Assembly (NCBI GenBank): GCA_013002475.1
Contig: JABDJM010000393.1
Span: 1-8,922 of the forward strand
Reading direction: 5' to 3'
Source: Saprospiraceae bacterium
Lineage (GTDB): Bacteria > Bacteroidota > Bacteroidia > Chitinophagales > Saprospiraceae
DNA: 8,922 bases
Shown in pieces: positions 1-6,548 of this stretch. Numbering within the stretch: the stretch's first letter is position 1; each line of letters begins with the position of its first letter. The position numbers were made by a program, and so were the translations under genes. The notes beneath the pieces were generated by a model. That model saw nothing but the letters and a program-made list of their open reading frames with translations, was not told where the DNA came from and did not search any database.

Positions 1-1934
1 GTATTTGTCTCCCCTAGGTGGACCAGCTCAGGCTTTTGGCTTGGGTGAATATAGAGCCCAAACAATCCAGCATCAGACCAAAAATATTGAATTACACCTG
101 CCTGCTTGGTCTTTGACCAGTTTTGTAAATCATCAAGGGAGGCCAGTTCATAATTCCTAGTTCGTTCAAAAAAACCAGGAGCCAATCTTTCGATCCTCTG
201 TTCAAGACTTTCCAGTGCATCCTCAATTTGAGCTTTCTCATCTAGAAGTTCTTCCAGATCTTCCCCCTGTAAATATGGTATGTCTTCTTCGATGGTTGTT
301 TTTTCCAGGATCAATGTCTGATGCTGATCAAAAAGCTCGGACGGAAGTCCAGATTGCTCGGCAATGCTCCGAAGAACCAGGGATTCAAAAAGCAAAATCG
401 CCTTTCCGCGCTCAATGAAATTCCAGGCAGCCTCCACCTGGCCTTCATGTTTTCCGGCCTGGATCTGCTTATGCGAACAAGCAACAGCCTCACCAAATAT
501 TTTCTTGAAGTTTTCAAGATCCCTCAGAACCATTCCCTCGTTTCTCTGCTTGTTGATCCGATCAAATATGGAATAAATTATTTCATAATACTCTTGTGCC
601 AAATCCAGGTTGGACTTGGAAGGGTCCAATTCTTCATCAATTTCCTGAAGCAAAGAAGCAATTGGTCCAATTTCAAATTGATAGCCTTGTGATAGAAAGT
701 AGTTGTCAGAAAAATCATCAATGTTAAATTCTGTTAATTCAAACGGTTTTCCAAGCTGGTAGTTAAGTGAGGATTCATAAGAAGAAAGAGCCAACCTCGA
801 GTCCCCGAAATTGCGATACATGTCTCCCTGATTTGTTAAAAACTCAGAGTGATCGAAAGGATCAAAATCTGGGAGGCTTGCATGAAAACTCAAGACCTCC
901 TTTTGTACAACATATGCTTGTTCTTTCTTGCCCTTTTCTTCCAAATTCCGGGCCTCCATCTGCTTCAACCGGGCATACTGAAAAGGTTGATCTTTGGTAA
1001 TGTTTTGCTGCAAGCGAGGAAGGATAATTTCAAGTGGACCAGGTAGCCCCTGGTCAATCAATAACCTAGCAATATTATCCAGGTTATCCATCTCAAATTC
1101 TGTATCCCTCATTATTCGAAGCGCCGCATTTATATGCTCCGTCATTCTGAGCGTATCAGATAGATAACCATAGTTGAAAGCTAATTCACTCTCTAAAGTA
1201 CCCTGCAGGGCTTTGTCCGATTCTTCTAATAACTCTAAACAAGAAAGGCCTTTTTGGTTAAAGGTTATGGCTGACTCATAATCCATTAACTCCCTTGAGC
1301 AGAATGCCAAATTATAATAGCAAATAGCCACCATTCGATTATTCCATCCTAATGTTTCATGTAACTCCATCTCTTTTTCATACCATGAAAATGCTTCCAG
1401 GTCGTCTTGAAGTCCCTCAGAATATGCCCCTCCTAACAGAGAGTAGCCATGTAGTAGCCATTTCCTTGAAATCTCTTTTTTTATCTCTAAGGTTTCAACA
1501 GATTCCAACAACGAGAACACCGGAATTTTGTAATTCCCATTTCGGAATTTCATTTTGGCGGAGGTAAGCCTCTGACCAAGCTTGTTATTCCAGTTGGGTG
1601 AGGTCTGGTCATTTATTGAAAGGGAAAAAAGAGAATCCGCTTCAGCATTATTTCTTTCCTCTAAGCTCAACCAACATAATCGATGATAATAAATATCCCT
1701 TTCAGCCATGGTCAGTGAACCTGGATCTATTTTGTCTAGTTCCACGCGAACATTCTCAAGATCAAAGGCCCAAAACAGACTGTCAGCTTTGGCCAACTGC
1801 TCGGTCACGAAAGGAAAATCAAGCTCTTCTAATACTCTGGAATTTTCAGAAACAATTTTTGTTTTGGGGGAATTTTGACAGCCTGAGAGAAACAGGGCAA
1901 AACAAAAAAGAAGGATGTGGAGTCTTATAATCAA
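1..1934 (-). CDS. TPR lipoprotein of the TPR-CHAT type, 3' end beyond window
   Basis: The frame is open without a stop for 644 codons and runs off the left edge, so the C-terminus is missing. Residues 1-19 form a lipoprotein signal peptide (R4, hydrophobic core, lipobox LSGC, lipidated Cys19). The following residues QNSPK are not acidic. Helical repeats with TPR character follow at about 78-110, 155-190, 200-235 and 365-395. Residues 503-518 (AWNFIERGKAILLFES) match the conserved segment that precedes CHAT domains in TPR-CHAT proteins. A charged helical stretch comes next, then GVIQYFW (613-619), which resembles the first strand leading into CHAT. CHAT domains are caspase-like, but the His/Cys dyad would lie outside the window. 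No ATG fits. The only usable start after the in-frame TAA is TTG at 1934, just before the signal peptide. It lies 118 nt downstream of galK on the same strand. Substrate and role are unknown, and the CHAT assignment rests on the linker alone. Confidence 0.8.
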   Translation of the reverse strand, partial: MIIRLHILLFCFALFLSGCQNSPKTKIVSENSRVLEELDFPFVTEQLAKADSLFWAFDLENVRVELDKIDPGSLTMAERDIYYHRLCWLSLEERNNAEADSLFSLSINDQTSPNWNNKLGQRLTSAKMKFRNGNYKIPVFSLLESVETLEIKKEISRKWLLHGYSLLGGAYSEGLQDDLEAFSWYEKEMELHETLGWNNRMVAICYYNLAFCSRELMDYESAITFNQKGLSCLELLEESDKALQGTLESELAFNYGYLSDTLRMTEHINAALRIMRDTEFEMDNLDNIARLLIDQGLPGPLEIILPRLQQNITKDQPFQYARLKQMEARNLEEKGKKEQAYVVQKEVLSFHASLPDFDPFDHSEFLTNQGDMYRNFGDSRLALSSYESSLNYQLGKPFELTEFNIDDFSDNYFLSQGYQFEIGPIASLLQEIDEELDPSKSNLDLAQEYYEIIYSIFDRINKQRNEGMVLRDLENFKKIFGEAVACSHKQIQAGKHEGQVEAAWNFIERGKAILLFESLVLRSIAEQSGLPSELFDQHQTLILEKTTIEEDIPYLQGEDLEELLDEKAQIEDALESLEQRIERLAPGFFERTRNYELASLDDLQNWSKTKQAGVIQYFWSDAGLFGLYIHPSQKPELVHLGETN

Positions 1935-2025
1935 TTTTGGGGGCTGGCTTTGTTACCGGAAAATAGGGTTTACTCCTCACATTTTGAGAGTATTATGTGG
2001 GATGCACCAGGAATAATGCAGAAAT

Positions 2026-2044
2026 CTGAGAAAACTTATCTCAG
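2026..2044 (-). terminator. Weak inverted repeat after galK
   Basis: Arms CTGAGA and TCTCAG pair around a 7-nt loop just downstream of the galK stop on the minus strand. The 6-bp stem is short and no clear T-run follows. It could be a weak terminator or mRNA 3' end, or chance. Confidence 0.2.
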
Positions 2045-2052
2045 GTTCAGGG

Positions 2053-3150
2053 CTATTCTTTTTCCAGGATCCTCGCCCCCGCCTTCGGCTCCACCTCATA
2101 AGCTTCCAAATCAATATCAAATCGATCCTTGTAAGCAGAAGTGGCTTCGTTAATAAAGGACTTCACAAAATCCTTCCTTATAAGGTTTAATGTACAACCC
2201 CCAAAACCGCCACCCATCATCCTTGCCCCAAGGATCTCACTCTTACCAGTTGTTAATCCGACAAGGAAGTCTAGTTCATCGCAGCTCACCTGATAACTTT
2301 TTGAAAGGCCTTCATGGGATTGGTTAAGAAATGCCCCAACAGACAGCAAATCATTTTCTTTTAAGGCATCAACTGTTTTTAAAACCCGGCCATTCTCCTC
2401 AATAACGAACCTGGCCTTTGTGAAGTCCTCCGATGATAATTCGGTTTGATTTTTCAAAAGCGATTCAAGGGTGACATCTCGAAGGGACGAATGCCCTAAA
2501 TGTTGAGCAACTCTTTCACAGGCTTCACGCCTGTCATTGTAAGCAGAATTTGCAAGCGTATGTGAAACCTTAGTATTTAAAAGAAGCAAAGAATATTCCC
2601 CCAATTCGAAAGGGAAATAAGAAGTAGAAAGATCGCGGCAATCTAATAGCATCACCATTCCCTCCTTTCCCATAAGACTTGTAAACTGATCCATGATCCC
2701 GGAGCGAACCCCCACGTAATTATGATCAGCCAACTGGACAACTTGAGCAAGTTCGGGACGACTCAAGCCTAATTCAAATAGTTCATTAAGCCCCAGTGCC
2801 ATCGAACAACCAAGTGCAGCTGAACTAGACATTCCCGAACCAATGGGAACATTCCCTGCGAACTCACAGGTAAAAGCTTGCAAAGCTCCTGTCTTCTTCT
2901 GTAATTCCAGGGCGGTACCCATTACATAATTGATCCAACCTGAACGGGGTAATTCGTTCTCTAGTCCGAAGGATTGTGATTCCCCAAATTGGAGGGCTGT
3001 TGCATGGCAAATCCCTGATCCGTTTTTTTGGATATTGAAAGTGATCCCTTGATCGATGGCGGTAGGAAGAACGTAACCCTGATTATAATCGGTATGCTCT
3101 CCAATTAAATTGATCCTGCCCGGAGCAAAAGCCTTAATACGATTTGCCAT
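2053..3150 (-). CDS. galK: Galactokinase
   Basis: A cytosolic GHMP-family kinase of 365 residues that phosphorylates galactose to galactose-1-phosphate with ATP, the first committed step of the Leloir pathway. All three family motifs are present: APGRINLIGEHTDY (9-22, substrate contacts including R12, E18 and D21), the phosphate loop GSGMSSSAAL (104-113) and GARMMGGGFGGC (308-319). The catalytic Asp should be D154 in GIMDQ. I chose the ATG at 3150. The frame can be extended 12 codons to a TTG at 3186, but those codons lie inside a perfect hairpin and resemble nothing in the family. The N-terminus is therefore shorter than in many bacterial galactokinases, which carry about 20 more residues before motif 1; the short form resembles archaeal-type GalK. 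The tatA stop is in the same frame upstream, so no longer form is possible. No galT, galE or galactose transporter is in the window. Confidence 0.95.
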   Translation of the reverse strand: MANRIKAFAPGRINLIGEHTDYNQGYVLPTAIDQGITFNIQKNGSGICHATALQFGESQSFGLENELPRSGWINYVMGTALELQKKTGALQAFTCEFAGNVPIGSGMSSSAALGCSMALGLNELFELGLSRPELAQVVQLADHNYVGVRSGIMDQFTSLMGKEGMVMLLDCRDLSTSYFPFELGEYSLLLLNTKVSHTLANSAYNDRREACERVAQHLGHSSLRDVTLESLLKNQTELSSEDFTKARFVIEENGRVLKTVDALKENDLLSVGAFLNQSHEGLSKSYQVSCDELDFLVGLTTGKSEILGARMMGGGFGGCTLNLIRKDFVKSFINEATSAYKDRFDIDLEAYEVEPKAGARILEKE

Positions 3151-3153
3151 GGT

Positions 3154-3196
3154 CACAAAATAACAAAGCCAGGCTTGGTCATCCAAGCCTGGCTTT
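3154..3196 (-). terminator. Perfect 14-bp hairpin with T-rich tail between tatA and galK
   Basis: On the minus strand the arms AAAGCCAGGCTTGG (3196-3183) and CCAAGCCTGGCTTT (3178-3165) pair perfectly around the 4-nt loop ATGA. The tail GTTATTTTGTG follows. This is the form of a rho-independent terminator acting on tatA transcripts. The plus-strand side has no T-run, so it is one-directional. Its base lies only 14 nt from the galK ATG, which makes it also part of the galK leader and a possible attenuator or translation block. Confidence 0.75.
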
Positions 3197-3213
3197 ACTC
3201 CTAATAAAGGAAT

Positions 3214-3444
3214 CTAGTTTTTTGCCTTAGGTTCTTCTGCTTTCTTTTTGTCAACCTCCTTAATACCCTCCTTGATTTCAGTTTCAATCGCCGAACGGGC
3301 ACTATTAAACTCTCTAATGCCTTTTCCAAGTCCTCTTGCAAGCTCGGGTATTTTACGTCCACCGAAAAGCAACAGCACTACAAAAAGGACTACTACAACC
3401 TCGTATCCCCCTAAGCTAAACCCTAATAATATTGAATCCATCAT
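3214..3444 (-). CDS. tatA: Twin-arginine translocase subunit TatA/TatE family
   Basis: A 76-residue inner-membrane protein with the full TatA layout: a short periplasmic N-terminus, one transmembrane helix (about 14-27, [11 protein letters not shown]), the FGG hinge, an amphipathic helix ([13 protein letters not shown], about 31-43) and a charged Lys/Glu-rich tail. TatA multimers form the conduit through which the Tat system exports folded proteins. The start is placed at the first of two adjacent ATGs (3444; the next is 3441). An upstream in-frame TTG at 3456 is less likely. It lies 95 nt downstream of gldB on the same strand and is followed by the strong hairpin terminator. No tatC is in the window. 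TatA and TatB cannot be told apart reliably by sequence, but the short tail favours TatA. Confidence 0.93.
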   Translation of the reverse strand: MMDSILLGFSLGGYEVVVVLFVVLLLFGGRKIPELARGLGKGIREFNSARSAIETEIKEGIKEVDKKKAEEPKAKN

Positions 3445-3517
3445 GATCAAAGTCAATTAGTTCTGGAAATAAGACGGGAATTTCGTTCAAATAGTTTAAT
3501 CCCGGTCCTGGTATTTG

Positions 3518-3525
3518 CAAAGATA
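3518..3525 (-). promoter_or_regulatory. Putative tatA promoter, -7 box
   Basis: TATCTTTG on the minus strand matches the Bacteroidota -7 consensus TAnnTTTG at every fixed position. It lies in the gldB-tatA gap, giving a leader of roughly 65-70 nt to the tatA ATG. There is no convincing -33 TTTG at the expected distance. It overlaps the 8-bp palindrome TTTGCAAA (3514-3521). Confidence 0.4.
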
Positions 3526-3539
3526 GCAAAAGAAGACAT

Positions 3540-4553
3540 CTAACGCCTGGGCTTATACTTTGCTTTTGTGAACAAAACCTGGGCACTTTCCTGCTTTAAC
3601 AACCCTTCCATCGTGATATTAGGATTCTTTTCCATGTATTGCTTAACGATTTGCCAGCCTATCCAATTGGCTGTCCGCCCGGGGGCCTGATCCGGCATTC
3701 CCGGAGAATCAGGGCTGGCCTCCACATATTTCCTGAACTCCTTAAACTGCGTGTAGTACAACAATTCTTCTGCTAAAAAGAAGGACCACATATCTAACTC
3801 ATTATCATTTACCCACTCCACCTGCTCTTGCGTGTAGCCAAGTTTTATGGAATCAGGAGTATGGGGTAGCAGATGATCCAGGAAGTACAAAACCTTCCCG
3901 TTATGGATCATATAATCCAGCATTCTGTCACCGGACTGAGGAGGCATGATCTCTCCAAGTAATGTTTGCATGCTTCGGCTAACCAGGTGTTCCGGTGTCA
4001 TTCTCCTTTGAACATATCGAGGGAAGATCTGAGGAGGATAGCCTTTATGATCTTCTCCTAAAAAAAAGTCCAGGCCTATTCCCAGAATCTCTTCTCCCAG
4101 AGTAAAATTTCCATAGGTATACTCGGAAGCAAAAGTGATGATCCGGGGGATATCCCGTTCGTGGAAATAATATTTATAGAACTGGAAGGCTTGTTCAAGA
4201 TCCTTCTCGTAAAGGCTGAAATCGTTAAAAACCAGGGAACATGTATCAAAAAGATTCCGAATCGGTTGTGCCTGGGAAAAATGTAAAAAGGAGACCGAGT
4301 CCTGCAGCATTGGGAGCATCCGACCGAGAAAAACAGGTTCGAAAAAATCAGGGTAAGCTTGTTTTAAATCCTGATAGGCCTCCATCGTAGAATCCTTAGT
4401 AAATGCAAGGAAATCCTGGTCGAAACGGTCAACTTCAAGAGCCACAGAAATATGATCTACAGAGGGAATATCCCTATCTTCGCCTCCGAAACAACCCAGA
4501 ATTCCAAACCCCAGAAAGGCAATTAAGTAAAAGAAAAGGTGGTTAATATGCAT
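3540..4553 (-). CDS. gldB: Gliding motility lipoprotein GldB
   Basis: A 337-residue lipoprotein. Residues 1-21 are a signal peptide with lipobox ILGC and lipidated Cys21. The mature part shows patterns I associate with GldB: VDRFDQDF (41-48), YPDFF (67-71), GLDFFLG (160-166), YPPQIFPRYV (172-181), NGKVLYFLD (218-226), GYTQEQVEW (239-247), and PGRTANWIGWQIV (291-303) near the end. GldB was found as a protein needed for gliding in Flavobacterium johnsoniae, and homologues are widespread in Bacteroidota, including non-gliders; its biochemical role is not settled. The start is a good ATG directly before the signal peptide. The usual flavobacterial partner gldC is not downstream; tatA is there instead. 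It is transcribed divergently from the beta-barrel gene at 4666. Confidence 0.88.
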   Translation of the reverse strand: MHINHLFFYLIAFLGFGILGCFGGEDRDIPSVDHISVALEVDRFDQDFLAFTKDSTMEAYQDLKQAYPDFFEPVFLGRMLPMLQDSVSFLHFSQAQPIRNLFDTCSLVFNDFSLYEKDLEQAFQFYKYYFHERDIPRIITFASEYTYGNFTLGEEILGIGLDFFLGEDHKGYPPQIFPRYVQRRMTPEHLVSRSMQTLLGEIMPPQSGDRMLDYMIHNGKVLYFLDHLLPHTPDSIKLGYTQEQVEWVNDNELDMWSFFLAEELLYYTQFKEFRKYVEASPDSPGMPDQAPGRTANWIGWQIVKQYMEKNPNITMEGLLKQESAQVLFTKAKYKPRR

Positions 4554-4569
4554 TGACCATTGTTTAAGA

Positions 4570-4579
4570 ATTGTACAAT
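4570..4579. repeat. 10-bp palindrome ATTGTACAAT in gldB leader
   Basis: A perfect palindrome lying between the putative gldB -7 box and the gldB ATG. Its place downstream of a candidate promoter would suit an operator, but 10 AT-rich bases can also be chance. Confidence 0.3.
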
Positions 4580-4596
4580 GTCCGCAGGAAACTGCA

Positions 4597-4604
4597 CAAA
4601 AATA
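4597..4604 (-). promoter_or_regulatory. Putative gldB promoter, -7 box
   Basis: TATTTTTG on the minus strand is a full match to TAnnTTTG, giving a leader of about 35-40 nt to the gldB ATG. A TTTG at 4621-4618 lies upstream, but only 13 nt separate the boxes, shorter than the usual 19-20. Confidence 0.4.
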
Positions 4605-4610
4605 TTTTTT
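4603..4610 (+). promoter_or_regulatory. Putative beta-barrel gene promoter, near-match -7 box
   Basis: TATTTTTT differs from TAnnTTTG only at the last base and faces the gene starting at 4666, with a leader of about 50 nt. It shares its first bases with the opposing gldB -7 box at the centre of the 12-bp palindrome AAAAATATTTTT (4598-4609). No clear -33 box is seen. Confidence 0.25.
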
Positions 4611-4638
4611 TTTCGTTCAAAGCATTATAGAAACACAA

Positions 4639-4651
4639 GGGACCAGGTCCC
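4639..4651. repeat. Inverted repeat GGGACC-A-GGTCCC
   Basis: A perfect 6-bp GC-rich inverted repeat with a single-base centre, 14 nt upstream of the ATG at 4666, in otherwise AT-rich leader DNA. With a 1-nt spacer it is a poor RNA hairpin and more like a DNA dyad site for a dimeric protein. Confidence 0.4.
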
Positions 4652-4665
4652 ATAGAAAACTGAAA

Positions 4666-5412
4666 ATGATGAAAAAAATTATTGCCGTTTTGCTTACCCT
4701 TGGTTTGGCCATACAATTTAGCCAGGCTCAAAACGACTTTCGATTCGGATTCCAGGTGAGTCCAAGTTTTGGCTGGATGTCCACCAACTCTCCCGATATC
4801 ACCGGAAATGGAACCAACCTTGGGCTAAAACTTGGCCTAATAGGGGAAAAGTATTTTCGGGAAAATTACGCGTTCACCTTTGGTCTCGGTTTTGGCTTCA
4901 ACGAGGGTGGAACACTCAAATACAATGGAGAGGGAGAAGTTTGGCCGGAAGTTGAAGTTCCAGCTGATTTTCGAACGATCATCACGGGCACCAACCTGAA
5001 AAACTCACTTCAATACATTGAGATCCCGGTCGGATTAAAACTAAGAACTCAGGAGTTTGGATACTTCCGATTCTTCGCGGATATCCCAGTGATCACTCTT
5101 GGGATTCTGACTCAGGCGAAAGGGGATATTTCAGGCCCCTACGAGAATCCGCCTGAAGGGCTAGATATTCGAAAGGGGATCAATTTCCTGACTTATTCCT
5201 GGGGAGTGGGTGGTGGAACCGAATACACCATTGGTGATAACATTGCCCTTTTGGCTGGAATTCAATTCCAGACTAGTTTTCTGGATGTAACCAAGGATGA
5301 GGGTACCACATTTTGCCCGACTGACAATTTCGATTGTGCTCTAAACCCTCCCAAAGAAGATTCCAACGGAAAAAATAACATGATCACCCTTAAGCTGGGA
5401 GTTCTGTTTTAG
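4666..5412 (+). CDS. Outer-membrane beta-barrel protein, PorT-like family
   Basis: A 248-residue exported protein. Residues 1-21 are a classic signal peptide (MMKK, hydrophobic core, cleavage after SQA). The mature chain is a run of alternating, glycine- and aromatic-rich strands such as FRFGFQVSPSFGW (25-37), AFTFGLGFGF (69-78) and YIEIPVGLKL (117-126), and ends in Phe248. YIEIP followed by a strand is typical of the small beta-barrels (PorT/OmpW-like) common in Bacteroidota. C217 and C224 lie in a loop before the last strand and could form a disulfide. The first of two tandem ATGs is used. PorT itself acts in type IX secretion, but the family is broad and nothing here shows that role. It is divergent from gldB and 67 nt upstream of nadC; no strong terminator lies between, so co-transcription is possible. 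Confidence 0.85.
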   Translation: MMKKIIAVLLTLGLAIQFSQAQNDFRFGFQVSPSFGWMSTNSPDITGNGTNLGLKLGLIGEKYFRENYAFTFGLGFGFNEGGTLKYNGEGEVWPEVEVPADFRTIITGTNLKNSLQYIEIPVGLKLRTQEFGYFRFFADIPVITLGILTQAKGDISGPYENPPEGLDIRKGINFLTYSWGVGGGTEYTIGDNIALLAGIQFQTSFLDVTKDEGTTFCPTDNFDCALNPPKEDSNGKNNMITLKLGVLF

Positions 5413-5479
5413 GACCAGGGGTACATAAACCCAGTTATTGGTAAAAATTTTGCTTAATAATAGCTAAAAGGCAATACTT

Positions 5480-6379
5480 ATGAAGGAATCAGTATTCACC
5501 TCCAACACCTCAGATATGGAAATTCCAAAGATCGACCAGGACCAGCTAAAAGCATTTATCACAGCCGGGCTGGATGAGGATGTTAAGGACGGTGACCATA
5601 CTTCTTTAGCCTGCATTCCCCAAGATTCGATTGCAAAGGCAAGATTAATTTTTAAGGATGCAGGGGTCATTGCCGGAATATCAATTGCCGAGCAGATCTT
5701 TCAACATGTGGATCCAAATGCTAAGGTTACCACAATGGTGGAAGACGGTGCTCCTATGGATTATGGGATGGTTGCTTTTGAGGTCGAATGTAATGCTCAG
5801 GCCTTATTGATGGCAGAGAGACTTGTGCTGAATACCATGCAGCGATTGAGTGGGATTGCAACCATGTCAAATCGTTTTGCTTTTGAAGTTGAGGATCTTC
5901 CAGTAACTGTTTTGGATACGCGGAAAACAACTCCGCTTTTGAGGTTCCTTGAAAAATGGGCTGTTCAACTTGGTGGTTGCTCTAACTACCGGGTGGGTTT
6001 GTATGACCGGTTTATGATCAAAGACAATCACATCGATGCCTGTGGTGGGATCAAAAAAGCCATTGAAAAAGTCACTGCATATAATAAAGAGAATCAACTT
6101 GATCTGGCAATTACCATTGAAGTGAGAAACCTTGAAGAACTTGACCAGGTATTAGAGGTTGGCCAGGTGGATCGGATAATGCTGGATAATTTTGAGCTCC
6201 CAATATTAAAAGAGGCTGTAATATTTATTGATGGCCGTTTCGAGACTGAGGCTAGCGGTGGTGTTAATATTAGCACCATTCGTGAGATTGCCAAGACGGG
6301 AGTGAATTTCGTTTCCGTAGGAGCACTGACTCACTCTTCGCAGAGTCTGGATATGAGCTTGAAAATAATTAAGGAGTAA
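5480..6379 (+). CDS. nadC: Nicotinate-nucleotide pyrophosphorylase (quinolinate phosphoribosyltransferase)
   Basis: A cytosolic enzyme of de novo NAD synthesis: quinolinate plus PRPP gives nicotinate mononucleotide, CO2 and pyrophosphate. Family marks in order: EDVKDGDHTS (33-42), ER-LN-Q-LSGIAT (113-128), DTRKTTP (146-152), IKDNHI (180-185), EVRNLEEL (214-221), IMLDN (233-237), EASGG (257-261) and the closing VGALTHS (280-286). The residue normally His in the GGxxNHR segment is Tyr here (GGCSNYR, 165-171), and the third Gly of the usual GGG is Cys. The rest of the fold looks intact. From ATG 5480 the protein has 299 residues; ATG 5516 would give 287, nearer the usual length, and either may be real. 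No nadA or nadB is in the window. It converges on the minus-strand block at 6382. Confidence 0.95.
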   Translation: MKESVFTSNTSDMEIPKIDQDQLKAFITAGLDEDVKDGDHTSLACIPQDSIAKARLIFKDAGVIAGISIAEQIFQHVDPNAKVTTMVEDGAPMDYGMVAFEVECNAQALLMAERLVLNTMQRLSGIATMSNRFAFEVEDLPVTVLDTRKTTPLLRFLEKWAVQLGGCSNYRVGLYDRFMIKDNHIDACGGIKKAIEKVTAYNKENQLDLAITIEVRNLEELDQVLEVGQVDRIMLDNFELPILKEAVIFIDGRFETEASGGVNISTIREIAKTGVNFVSVGALTHSSQSLDMSLKIIKE

Positions 6380-6381
6380 GA

Positions 6382-6489
6382 CTACACTGGGTAGTTAGTC
6401 ATTGTGGTGAAGAAGTAGATCATCATAAAGACTAGAATAACGATCCACAAACGAACATCCCTTATGAGGGAAGGTTTTTCCGAGAGCAT
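6382..6489 (-). CDS. Candidate small single-pass membrane protein
   Basis: A 35-codon ORF from ATG 6489 to TAG 6382, lying 59 nt after pyrD on the same strand and ending 2 nt from the nadC stop. The peptide starts with a charged stretch (SEKPSLIRDVR), continues with one hydrophobic helix (LWIVILVFMMIYFF, about 14-27) and ends TTMTNYPV. The positive residues before the helix suggest a cytoplasmic N-terminus. The frame stays open upstream to 6606, overlapping the pyrD end; an in-frame TTG at 6519 would give a 45-residue form with a more basic N-terminus. I recognise no family. It may be a genuine small protein co-transcribed with pyrD, or a chance ORF. Confidence 0.4.
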   Translation of the reverse strand: MLSEKPSLIRDVRLWIVILVFMMIYFFTTMTNYPV

Positions 6490-6548
6490 GGTTATGCGTT
6501 TGGTTAGTTTCGCTCTCAATAAGCCAAAAAGAGTGCCAACAGGGATCC

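Noticed and set aside
215..1930. Several plus-strand ORFs of 65-123 codons
   Set aside because: They are antisense to the continuous minus-strand TPR lipoprotein frame, lack recognisable motifs, and shift frame from one to the next.
3151..3186. Twelve-codon N-terminal extension of GalK from a TTG
   Set aside because: The codons are the hairpin arm and tail, the start would be TTG, and the added residues do not resemble galactokinase.
3445..3456. TTG start adding four residues to TatA
   Set aside because: Two ATGs follow at once and give a normal TatA N-terminus.
3248..3460. Plus-strand ORF antisense to tatA
   Set aside because: It mirrors the tatA coding frame and its low-complexity Thr/Ser/Pro content is what antisense of a Val/Lys/Glu-rich gene gives.
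5420..5435. GGGT/ACCC inverted repeat between the beta-barrel gene and nadC as a terminator
   Set aside because: Only 4 bp of stem and no T-run directly after it.
5464..6294. Minus-strand ORFs inside nadC
   Set aside because: They are shadows of a well-supported enzyme gene with no motifs of their own.
6453..6476. TCCCT-TATG-AGGGA hairpin followed by a short T-run as the nadC terminator
   Set aside because: A 5-bp stem with the T-run displaced by several bases is too weak to call, and it lies within the candidate small ORF.
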